From assembly GCA_030544215.1 (NCBI GenBank), contig JARZZO010000004.1:49279980-49343979 (forward strand): a stretch of 64,000 nt of DNA, read 5' to 3'. The DNA is from Zantedeschia hybrid cultivar. Taxonomy: Eukaryota; Streptophyta; Magnoliopsida; Alismatales; Araceae. Below are positions 35,024 through 45,886 of the stretch, one piece after another. The notes below the pieces were generated by a model. That model was not told the DNA's origin, ran no database searches, and was given only the letters and a program-made list of their open reading frames with translations. A program made the translations under genes and the position numbers. How positions within the stretch are numbered: position 1 is the stretch's first letter; each line of letters starts with the position of its first letter.

Positions 35024-36030
35024 CTTGGTCTCGCCATCTTTTAGTTTTTTGTTCTTGCTATCATCAATCGGGCACCCACGGTGCATCACTTGTGTCTCTC
35101 GATACGTCCTCACCAATTGGTGAGTGTTTTAGTTTAGTTAATTTCTCTCGTGCACCACGTGCACACCCCTGTGGCAAGATTTTGCCTTCCCCGTTGATTA
35201 ATTGAAAAAGCTGTTTCTGTGATGAAAATGCTGTGTGATTGATTGGCATCTTGGTTGTTTAGTTAGTAAAATCATCCTGTTAAAATCTGGAACTAAAAAA
35301 AATATGTATGAATTGATTATTTACTGCTTTTATCCTGTTTGAGAGGGATTCAACCCAGAAAATCCTCCTGCAAAACTGTTTCTGCGACTTGAAAAGCGTC
35401 TAGGAGCGCTGACGCGTTTCAAACCGCGTCAATACACCCAGACGCCTTTCAGTCTTCATATTTTCTCTGTTGTCTGCATCTGTTTCTGCGAAAAAATTAA
35501 GGTTTTGTTTTGAATAGCGTCGACTACCATCGACGCGATTCAGACAGTTTCTTAGTTATTTTTCAGTTCTCAGATTTTTGTGGCTTGAGTGCTAGCTACC
35601 CATTATTATTAAGTATTAGAGGCCATCCAGGCCGTAGGACATACGCATTGAGGCGAATACCCTCCTTTTCTTAGGAACACACTACTTGACGTCAGCAACT
35701 CTATCTGATTGGGTTGGTCCCTTGATCAGACTAGAGAAGTTGACGTTAAGGCCTCCATAAGTCCCCAAAATCAAGGTATTCCTCCTTGATCATCGGGCTG
35801 GTTGTACCAATTGAAGTCCCCGCTAGATTCCAAAAGCGTTGTGAGAGAAAGCCTTAGAGAATAACGGTGGAAATTGAACTGAAACTAGGATCCTTTTCCT
35901 GAGCGAATTTGTGGTTTAATCCAATTCAAATAACTCAACAAGGAACCTTAAAATCACGTTAAGCATCCACTTGTTTGATTAATCTCTGTGCAACTTGTTT
36001 GTCAAATCTTTGAAAAAAGAATCTAACATC
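35024..36030 (+). other. Untranslated leader of the giant Tat element
   Basis: About 1 kb without a supportable gene, between primer-binding site and gag. It contains three copies of the interrupted palindrome (35389-35422, 35419-35453, 35511-35543). Confidence 0.6.
35389..35543. repeat. Interrupted palindromes in the Tat leader (3 copies)
   Basis: Cores start at 35397, 35427 and 35518; spacers TAGGAGCGCT, AATACACCCA and GACTACCATC. The second is in reversed orientation (CGCGTC left, GACGCC right). Confidence 0.85.
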
Positions 36031-37747
36031 ATGCTGCTGCGATCAGGCAGGGACTTGAGTATGGCTCAAGACGCCATCATCAACTACGAGGGAGATGCTA
36101 ATGCCCCTCGTGATTCGGATTACAACTATGAGAACGGGAGAGATGCTGATGCCTCCCGTAATTCTGTCCCCATTCCCTATCGACAAGATGGGAATGTCCG
36201 GACAACTCTCTTTCATCCCCATGATCGATATCCTGATCTTCCCTCGCATGAATATGCGATTCCTAATCCCAATCTTGAGGGGGACATGAATCAGAATGAT
36301 CCCTCATCCTCTGATCCTTCGGATCTCGTCAACGCTTTGGGAGTTCTTGCCTCCCGACTGGACCCTCAGTAGTTCGAGGTGATCCAGTCTATTCTGAAGG
36401 GGAAGGCACCCACGCAGCCTACTGAGCCGAACTCTATGGCTCCCCCTCTTGTTACTCAACAACCTCCTCTTCATCCTCCTTACATCTATCAGGCCGTGGA
36501 AGGCCTCCATATTACTTCTCGGCCAGCTGGGCCACAGCTTTCATCCTCTAGGCAACCGGCTAGACCGCAAACGCCTGCTTATCGAAATGCCCTCGGACAT
36601 GGCGGAAGCTCTGCCGGACCTCCCCTTTATTGTCCCCCCTGTCCAACGTACTCTAGGCAGCAGGCCTATCAAGTACCTCCACCTCCTCCTCCTCCCCAGG
36701 CAGATCTGACCACGCAAGCGTTGCTGGCTAAGATGGAGCGCATGGATGAGCAATTCAACAACCTCCAGAAGATGATGGAGGTTAAAGCTGCGCCAGAGAT
36801 CAATTTGCCGAGCCTGCCGGTATTCCACCTACCATCCTCTGAGATGCCAGTGTACTGGAAGTACAACGGTACTGGTAACCCCTTCACACATTTGAAGGAG
36901 TTTATGTATGAATCATCTTTCTGGCAGAACGATAAGAGGTCGTTGGCCTTTTTGTTCAGGAGATCTCTAGAGGGACCAGCCCTCGAGTGGTTCTTTTCCT
37001 TGGAACCCTCCGAAGTAGAGGACTACGGTATCGTCTCTCGTAAATTCATTCAACGATACCAAGACAGAGTTGCACCCTCCTTGTCCATCACTGACCTCAT
37101 AGCAGAAAAGATGAAACCTGATGAGGAGTTTGTCAGTTTTGCTGACAGGTGGCGGGGCCTGGCCGAAAAGGTGAAGGATCACTTGTCCGAATCTGAGCAA
37201 GTGAAGATGTTGATTTCCAACGCCACGCCCCAGTTCAAGCTCGTCCTCTCCCTGAATAATCTGACCAACATGGCAGAGCTCTATGAAAGAGCACGGTACT
37301 GCCAAAATGCCTTCAAGGACGCTACGTTCTCTAGCGTCTTTGATCCTCACAGACCTAGCAGGCCTCCACCTCGGAAGCCTGCAGTGCCAAATGCTCCTAG
37401 CACAGGTCCGACTACTGAGGGCACGCTCTCTCACGAGCAGGTTAGTAGCATGAATAATAACTCGCCCCAGTTCGTGAGGAACCAGCAGCAGTACCAGAGG
37501 CCACCGCAGCCAAACCAGCAGGGGTACAGGCAGCAGCAGAACCCCCATTATCAGCAACAGTATCAGCGGCCCCAGCAGCCGAACCAGAACCAGCAACAGC
37601 AACAGCTACAGCAGCCGCCGCAACGGCAACAGCAGTACCAGCAACCCCAACAACAGCAATATCAGCAACAGCAGCAATATCAGCCGTGCGCACCGCCGAC
37701 GTACAATAATGTCCCTCCTCCTGCTGACTATAATCAGTAGAGAAGAC

Positions 37748-39106
37748 TGTAGACACGCTAATTTTAACGTCATTTCGAGTAAATTTCATATCATACAATA
37801 ATGCCTCAGAATGGTTTGATAATTAATCATTAATTAATTTTTATTAATCTTTTTAAGTGTCGGATTTAACAGATGTGTTTAAGTTAATCAATTGAATTGA
37901 TTTTAATTCAAATTTGAGTTAAAATATGAAGAATTCTAAAACGTGTCAACCTGTGTGGACGCGATTCAGAATTCTAAAACGCGTCAACCTGTGTGGACGC
38001 TATTTAGACTTTATTCCTGTTTTAACGATTAAATTTGAATTTGAATTAATTGATTTATTAACTAAAAGGCGTCTGGGAATGTCGACGCGTTTTAGGTTTC
38101 CTAGGCTATTTCTACTTCCCCTCCGGATGTTTATCCTTATCTTAATTAGTCTAAAAGACGTCTACACAGGTGGACGCGTTTTTACCTAATAAAGAAGTTT
38201 TCCCGGATATTTATCCTTATCTTAATTAATCTGAAAGGCGTTAGCCAAGGTGGACGCGTTTTAGATAATTACAGATAAAGATGAATTAATCAGTATTTAT
38301 CTGTCGGTTAAGATGGATAAATTCGGAGTTTTTCAAATGTTAATCGCGAACGCAAGAAATGCCTATAAATACCCTGCATGTTGAAGAGTTAAAAAAAAAA
38401 AAAGAGGAAGAAGAACAGAATTAAGTTGAGTTGAGCCATAGCGTTATAGCGATTTGAAGATCGAAGCAACAACGTCGTAACGCCGGAGCGCTGCCGTTTC
38501 CAGAAGTCGGCGTCCTTTCAAGATCTTCATTCTTTCAAGGCTTCAACCAATTGGGCATAAGTTTTTCATTACTGCATTTTTCATCTTCATTAGTTTCATT
38601 CTTCATATTCACTTCATGCAAACACACACCACAGCATAATCTTTCAAAAACCTACTTGATCTAAGGGGTTTCAAAGCCATTAAAAAAAGTAAGTTTGCTG
38701 TTTAAATATGCTTAAAATCATGATTAGTTCAGATACTACTTCTATCTAAATTCTCATCATAGTTCTTCATTTTTCTTTTTCTGTCTCTGCTGCACTCAAC
38801 AACAACAACAAAAGATCAAAAAGGGGGAAATCAAACACAACTTCTGGACGATCCTCAACCTCAAATTCCACAGCAAGAACAAAAAGCAAAGAAAGGGCTC
38901 TCTTTCTTCAGCCGGCTGAGGAAGGGGAACCAAGGACTCAATTTTCCGCGTTTTGAAAGGTAGGCGATCATACTCTTCTTTTGAAACTTTTAAGTTAAAA
39001 GTTTCTGGCGATCACTGCACTTTAGTTGCTGTTTTTAATAGGTTAGTTTACACCTAAACAACATAGATATTTCATGTTAATCACACGGTCATTCTAAGCA
39101 CCTATA
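37748..39106 (+). mobile_element. Solo LTR of the same Tat family, inserted in gag
   Basis: 1359 bp starting TGTAGACACG and ending AAGCACCTATA, where the host element's LTR ends AAGCACTAACA; the terminal CA has mutated. Perfect 5-bp duplication AAGAC on both sides. The gag frame continues across the site once the insert and one duplication copy are set aside. It is more diverged from the 5' LTR than that LTR is from the 3' LTR. A tandem duplication at 37929-38005 doubles the first palindrome. Confidence 0.88.
37936..38265. repeat. Interrupted palindromes in the nested solo LTR (5 copies)
   Basis: Cores start at 37944 (TGTC variant), 37982, 38070, 38159 and 38239 (CGTT variant); spacers AACCTGTGTG (twice), TGGGAATGTC, TACACAGGTG and AGCCAAGGTG. 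Confidence 0.85.
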
Positions 39107-39457
39107 AAGACCTCCAGGACCGAAAAGGGCAGAATACCCGGTCCTCCCAGAATCCTTGGCAGATATCTTCAGTGCTCTAATGGCAGCTGATGCCTTAGTT
39201 TTGCCAAGGGAAAAGGCCGTCTGGCCTCAAAATGCCGACACGTCCAGGTATTGCTACTTCCATAGGCAACCTGGGCATACCATCGACACCTGCTTCCAAT
39301 TCAGAGATTATATTTATGATCTCAACGAGCAGGGCGGCATAGACTGGGAGGAGATGAAAAAGTATATATTAGCCCTGAAGGCGAGAAGACCACAGCAGCA
39401 GCAGCAGTAGCAAGCAAGACCACCAGCACAAGCAGCACCACCACCCAACATGGCATA

Positions 39458-40570
39458 GTGCAGGATCCACTCCCAGAGCACCAGAACCAAAACCAAGTTG
39501 TCCCTATCTTGACAAGCAGCCAGTCTGAGGCTAACCGTGGGCAACAGTGGAGAATAGAGGACTCTTCCTCTCTTTATTCGACGGGTCATATTCCAAGTAC
39601 CGCAAAACGACCGCCACGCCGTACCCTCCACATACCTAGGCCACAACCCATTACCATCACCCCTCTACCGCCACCCACATATCACTCACCCGCACCCAAT
39701 AACCCATTACCACCACCCGCCTTCCTTAAGCTCATTACGCCCCACACTCCTACGCCTCCATCATATAATCCCCCGCAAACCAACTATGCGCCCCTCCTAC
39801 CATCCAGACCATTATTACGCGTACCATTTCCTACTTCACCCGCTACCACTACCGCTTACCCAGATACCCCCTTACCATCCAAACCGCTATTACGCGTGCC
39901 ATTCTCCACTTCACCAACCACTTACCCATCCACCATCCAACCCTCTAGGCCTTTAATCCGCACCGCGCCATCACCACCTAACCCTACGCCATCACCTACA
40001 TACCAGCCCTCTACATCATCCGCACCATCCAACCCTGCGGTACTTAAGGTGTCACCCGGATCCTCCACAGTTGAGGAACATGCGCTCCGAAGTGGAAGGA
40101 TTTTCAACAAAGTCTTTCCTCAGTCCACAGTTAGAGACGGCCCATCACAGCCGACTGAAGAAGCCCATAATGAAGAGAGTGCACCAGGCATTCAATATGA
40201 TTTGTTGAAACATCTGGACAGAACACCGGCACGGATCACCGTACTTGAACTGATCAAAAGGTCGAAGAGTCACCAAGAAACCTTAATGGAATATCTACAG
40301 AAGGTGATGGTCAACGAGGACGTGCCGGTAGAAAAAATTGCAGCACTACTAGTTCCTCAGGGGGATCAGCCCTCCATTACATTTCACACATCGGAACTAG
40401 CACCGCCAGCAACCAGAAGCATGGCTCTGAGCATCACGGTCAACATCTGTAAGAAGACCGTGGATGCATGCCTGGTAGATACAGGGGCTTCGATCAATGT
40501 CTTACCTCGAAGACCCTGGAGCTGTGCGGTGTGCCCAAAGAAAAATGGCTGCCTAACCCCATCTTTGTGA
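39458..40570 (+). pseudogene. pol: Proline-rich region and N-terminal part of the aspartic protease
   Basis: The open frame begins around 39458 in a different frame from gag. It runs through a long Pro/Thr/Ser-rich linker (39600-40060) with PSRPLLRVPF-type repeats, then enters the retroviral-type protease with VDACLVDTGASINVLP; the catalytic DTG is at 40478-40486. A one-base deletion near 40507 throws the rest of the protease into the next frame. No ATG-defined start is implied: in the family pol is made as part of a polyprotein. Confidence 0.8.
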
Positions 40571-43500
40571 CAGCATATGACAATTCTACCCGTTCCCCTC
40601 TGGAAATGGTTTATTTAAAAGTAGAGCTAGGCCCTGTAAGTCATACGGAGGTCGAATTTCACATCCTAGAAATCGATCCTTCTATAAATGCCATTTTGGG
40701 TCGTTTTTATATTAAAACTCTTGAGGCGATTCCCTCCACGAATCACCAATGCCTCAAATTCCCTTTCAAAAGACGAATTATTAAAGTGACGAGCATGCCG
40801 ATCCTTACTGTTGCTCATACTTTGAATATTAAATCTGCTGCTTTACCTGGCCGACAACCTTTTCTGTCGGTATTACAGGTCTACCATCCAGTGGCTGATC
40901 CTTTGAAAGCCGCCACTATTTCTCCTTACCCGTTAGATGCCATAAAAAGGGGGAAGTGCATGAGTACCCCAGGATGGAGAATTATGATGAAGAACGGCTA
41001 TGAGCCTGGGAAAGGTCTGGGCACACAATTGCAAGGCAGGACCACTCCTGTTAAAGATCATCGAACAGCACCTGGAAGTGGTCTGGGCTACAGGCCAAGA
41101 AAACTTAAAGAAGATCTGGTTCAGCAAGCAGAGATTGAAGAAGGTCGGAAAATCTGGGAGACAATGTCTACACCACCCAAGGAAGGCCGAGATCCCCTAA
41201 CATGGACCCTGTATACACACTTTGTGAAGGGGCCCATACTTAGCCATGACAACACGGTGGTCATTACTTCATGTTTCGACCTCCATGACATATATGGGAG
41301 AGACTTGGCCAGGCATTGCTCAGAACTACTTACGTACCAATCCTTGGAGGCTCTGCGGCCTATGAAAAGGAGAAAATTTCATGATCCTGAATGTGAATGG
41401 TACAGGTGGTTCGATTTGAGAGACCTTTACATTGCGTTGAACAGATTGTTCCTAGATCCGGCAGAACCTAAGTGGCCGTCGCAGATTGATGAGCTGATTG
41501 AAAGCCCTGGTACCATCTTTGATAAGCGGATATTGCTGTCTGAAGAGACCGACGAAGGGGAGCCAGATGACCCTTATGAAGCTGGTTACACTACAGATAT
41601 GCTCTGGAGGGGGACATATCCTTCCCATGTCTTCATGCTCCATATTCTGTTTCGCACATTGCTTTTGACTCCGACTTGGTCGCGGGTCATTATTGAAGAT
41701 ATTCCACGGGCTCCGCCCGTTATGATTACTCTGTCCCCTCGGGACCTTATTCCACAGCCTCTTCTCAATCTAGAGAGGATGTATGACTTGATCTGGGACA
41801 TATTGCTATATGATCCCCCTAATCCTCTGGCCTTGGTGCCACTTCCTCCATCTGATTCTCCTTCTATTTGTATTCATTCATGTTTCATGTTTAATTCCTC
41901 TGATATCCAAAAAAAAAACGCCAATTTTACAACAAATTCTTCTCAGATCCTTATCGAGGAAACTTCTTACTTGTCCGATCGCACCCCGTCGCGCGGGTCC
42001 TTCGTTCAAGATTCTCTCTTAAATCTACTCTGCCCCTCCCCTCGGGAGGATTCCCCTGTATTTCCGCTTGTATCCCAGGATTTCCATCCTGCTTCATCTT
42101 CATTAGGTTATAATAGGGAGTTTAGTGAAGTTAGGCAGTCTAGTTTTAGGCAGGTTAGTCAAGTTAGGAAGTCTAGGAAGTCTAAGGGTAGGCGAATTCC
42201 AGATAGATACCTCCAGGACTTAGCTGATAGATGCTTTTCTTGCTCTTTAATCCCTCAGTTTTTAGAAAATCCAATTCAGATGCCAGAAGATTGTATGAGT
42301 GATGAGTCAGTCAATGATGGGTATGGGGTATATGAGTTAGTGCATGAAAAGGACCCCATTATTGAAGATGAGGAAGATGACGAGGACGCAGCTGAGGCAT
42401 ATGCCAGTGGAGTGAAGAGATTCGATGAACCCTCAGCTGCCGTAGAAGAGCCCACCAAAGAAATCAATTTAGGGACTGAAGACGAACCTAAGGTTGTCCT
42501 CGTCAGCAAGAATCTTTCTACAGAGGATGAGAAGGCAATGGTACAAGTACTTAAGGACTATAAGGACACTTTCGCCTGGAGTTATGAAGATATGCCAGGG
42601 TTAGACTCATCTTTAGTTGAACACAGCTTGACATTAAAGGATGGAGCTAGCCCTGTCAAGCAAAAATTAAGGCGATTCCACCCACAAATGGCTCTAAAGA
42701 TGAAGGAAGAAGTCGACAAATTACACAAAGCCAAATTTATTAGAGTTGTCCTTTATCCACAATGGGTGGCTAACATAGTCCCGGTTATGAAGAAGGACGG
42801 GAAGGTCAGAATTTGCATTGACTTCCGCGATCTGAACCGGGCGTGTCCTAAAGATGATTTTCCATTGCCTCATATTGATGTACTCATTGATAATACTGCT
42901 GGCTATGAAACTTTATCGTTTATGGACGGATTTTCAGGGTACAATCAAATTAAGCTAGCAGAAGAAGATCAAGAGAAAACGTCATTCACTACACCTTGGG
43001 GAACATACTGCTATGTTGTCATGCCATTTGGGTTAAAGAATGCTGGAGCCACTTATTAGAGGGCTATGATGGCAATATTTCATGACATGATGCATATAGA
43101 TCTGGAAGTGTATGTGGATGATTTATTGGTTAAATCTAAGACAAAGGCTGAGCACGCCAAAGTTTTGGCAAGGGTATTAGAGAGATCGAGAGAGTATCAG
43201 TTAAAGATGAACCCCAAGAAATGTGTATTCGGGGTATCTTCAGGAAAATTACTTGGATTCATCGTCAGCAAAAGGGGAATTGAGATCGATCCCAATAAGG
43301 CGAAGGCTATTAGAGAAATGCCACCTCCCAAAAACTTGAAAGAGTTGAGAGGATTAATCGGGAGGTTGCAATTTATTCGCCGTTTTGTCTCCCAGCATTC
43401 ACAAAGGTGCAAGCCGTTTTACGAGCTTACCAAGCCGGGAGTCAAATTTGATTGGGACGATAAGTGTCAGGAGGCATTCGATGGATTAAAGAACTATTTA

Positions 43501-44678
43501 GCAAGTCCTCCTGTTTTGAGACCACCATCTCTAGGCAAACCGTTGATACTTTATATTTCAGTCCTGGATGATGCAGTGGGGGCTGTCCTAGCACAAGAGG
43601 ATGAAGAAGGAAAAGAGAGGGCAGCCTACTATCTCTCTAAACTTCTCAACCCCGCTGAACAGAGATATACGGCGATGGAGAAAACATGTGCAACATTAGT
43701 CTAGGTTGTGCAGAAATTGAAGCATTATTTTCTGGCCCATGAAGTCCATCTCATCGCTAGGATGAATCCGATCAAATTCCTTCTGGAGAAATCTGTTCTT
43801 ACTGATAGGTTAGCGCGATGGCAAAGCTTTCTATCTCAATTCGATATCATTTATATTCAGCAGAAAGCGATCAATGGCTATGCCATAGCGGAACATTTTG
43901 CTCATCATCCCCTTCCTCGTTTTGGTCCAGTACGATCAGAGTTTCCGGATGAGGAATTGATGTTCGTAAATCAGATCAGAGATGATATGTGGACTCTGCA
44001 TTTTGACGGAGCTCTGAATTCTCATGGAAAGGGGATCGGTATCGTTCTGTTATCACCTGAAGGTGTCACCATTCCACAAGCCTTTCAGCTTGATTTTCCA
44101 GTCACTAACAATATAGCTGAATACGAGGCACTTCTTGCTGGCCTCGAGGCTGCTCATTTCCATGGTGCCACCAAACTCAGGATTGTGGGTGATAGCCAAC
44201 TAATTCTTCGCCAAGTGCTGACCAAGTATCGAACTCTTGATCCCAAGCTCAAGCCTTATCAAGAACTTACTTCTGCTTACTCAAAACTTTTCACGAAATT
44301 GATCTTTGTTCATGTCCCTAGGAACCAGAACATCTTAGCTGACGCTCTAGCTTCATTGGCATCTTTTCTTGATTTTCCAATCAGCAAGCAATCCGAATCA
44401 ATCATAGTTCATAGGCGTCTTTCACCCGCCGTGAAAGACCCTTCATTTCTTAGAACTAAGGAGAAGCTGCTGAAGAAAGTCAGAGACGGAGATATTGTGG
44501 AAAAGAGAGAAATCATGTTAATGGAGCTGTGAGAAGAGATGGATGATGAACAGAAGCCATGGTATTATGAGATTGCAAAATATTGTGAAGATCAATCGTA
44601 TCCTGAGGAAGCTACAACTGAAGAGAAGAGAGCTATCAGGAGAGTGTCTCAACGATATACTCTAGTTGGAGGAGCATT
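40508..44678 (+). pseudogene. pol: Pol: protease remainder, G-patch, RT, RNase H, archaeal-type RNase H
   Basis: A single long frame after the protease frameshift. Order: protease C-terminus with AILGRFYIKTLEAI (40690-40730); G-patch-like GYEPGKGLGTQLQGR (about 40972-41106); a long linker; RT (about 42600-43400) with VPVMKKDGKVRICIDFRDLN and the catalytic YVDD at 43111-43122; RNase H (43540-43700); a second, archaeal-type RNase H (43990-44385) with HFDGALN, EYEALLAGLEAA, GDSQLI and NILADALASL. The second RNase H is diagnostic of the Tat lineage. In-frame stops are at 43057 (TAG), 43702 (TAG) and 44530 (TGA). Integrase sequence begins after it but is cut by the copia element at 44679. Confidence 0.9.
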
Positions 44679-45869
44679 TGATGGATATAGGTGTCCTCTA
44701 AGCCAATCATAAGGCACCTATTTCAATCTGGTTCACTAATAAATGGCATTAAATTCATTATGTAGATTGGCATATTTATAATTGCGCATAATGAAGTCCA
44801 TGAATATGTGCAATAGTCATAAGATTATGATGAGATCATAATAATGAGACTGATGACTTATAAACACATATTCTCAATTGTTCCTAGTCGTAGGATGTTT
44901 GAGAAGGACATCAAACATCCGGTTAGACTAGTACAGGTTATTCCAGCTCATATGATGAGGGTAACTGATCTCGTTAGTTACTAGTGTGGAGACACAATGG
45001 TAAACCTGTAGGTGCTCATTGGGGAATGAGTTCACTGAACTGATCCGACATGAATCGCCGAATGGTAATTTACCTGACTGTCAATCGGCTTGATTCATCG
45101 TCACAGTAGCGTGGTTGATCCTTGGACTTGAGACACCAAAGACACCTTGTCGGTGGACTTCTGGACTTTGACCTTGACCTACGAATCCCTATCTACGGGA
45201 TCTCAAATAGTCAAGGATCGGGTCCAGCGGAAGACCTTCGAAGGTGATTGTGTGTTCAATAAAGGATCGTTCGCTCTCAGGTAACTGGAGAGAGAATGCT
45301 CTAGAGTAGATCCGCAGGAGTCTCTGGCCAGAGCAGAAACAATATCAGAAAAGTGGTTTTCGGATATTGTACAGCGGAGTCTGATTCAAGTGAGTTGACC
45401 ATCTAGGGTTTGACAGTTGACCATATCCTAGGTTAAATCGAGAGCATTGTGCGAACGAAGGATTATAGCCACGTGGTAACTGTGGACGGACAGGTTCCAC
45501 GCGCCAAAACAGCTTTCGTCTCCGCCGCATGTGATTCCCGAAAGTCGGGAATTCCCGTCGGCGGGATTTCTGCAATCGTTGCGGCGACGGATCTTCAGCG
45601 AGCGAGTTGAAACGGATGAGGGATCGAGGATGAATCACCGCAGAGGATCGCGTGGATACCGCTGGAGGCCGGACGCTTGTGCGGCTTGCGGCATCACCTC
45701 GACGGAACCGAAACGGAAGCGGATTCGAATCCGCACACGGTAATCGGATTACTTCTCGCAGTTTTTGGTTTGCGTTTTTCGTTCTGAATCGGATCAGCGG
45801 GCATCGGGCGGGATAAATTTTTGTTCTTCGTTTCCGCTGCGTTCTTCGCGTCCCGCCCGGATCCCAACA
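44679..45869 (+). repeat. 5' LTR of the copia element, with internal deletion
   Basis: 1191 bp, TGATGGATATAGG...GGATCCCAACA. Relative to the 3' LTR it lacks about 397 bp (equivalent of 52849-53245), between short similar sequences TTCCA and TTCGA. The missing part contains the TATATAAG box, so this LTR probably lost its promoter after insertion. Confidence 0.88.
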
Positions 45870-45870
45870 G

Positions 45871-45886
45871 TGGTATGAGAGCCAGG
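45871..45886 (+). promoter_or_regulatory. Primer-binding site of the copia element
   Basis: TGGTATGAGAGCCAGG, one base after the LTR. It matches the TGGTATCAGAGC complement of initiator tRNA-Met used by most plant copia elements except at one position. Confidence 0.85.

Larger units (their letters stand above)
36031..39458 (+). pseudogene. gag: Gag of the giant Tat element, interrupted by stops and a solo LTR
   Basis: The reading frame starts at MLLRSGRDLS. A Retrotrans_gag-type domain lies at 36850-37330 (YWKYNGTGNPFTHLKEFMYE, FRRSLEGPALEWFFSLEP, ISNATPQFKLVLSLNNL). A glutamine/proline-rich tail follows (37440-37740). A solo LTR with duplication AAGAC (37743-37747/39107-39111) is inserted; beyond it the same frame resumes with a knuckle-like CYFHRQPGHTIDTCFQF and a second Gln run. 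Three in-frame TAG codons (36370, 37738, 39408) each replace an expected Gln, as if CAG had become TAG. Gag would coat the genomic RNA in the particle. Two halves separated by 1.36 kb plus three stops make it non-functional. Confidence 0.85.

Noticed and set aside
33672..39106. Interpretation of 33672-39106 as a small complete gypsy element with two LTRs
   Set aside because: The LTR at 37748 has its own AAGAC duplication and gag resumes in frame after it; the true 3' LTR starts at 63592.
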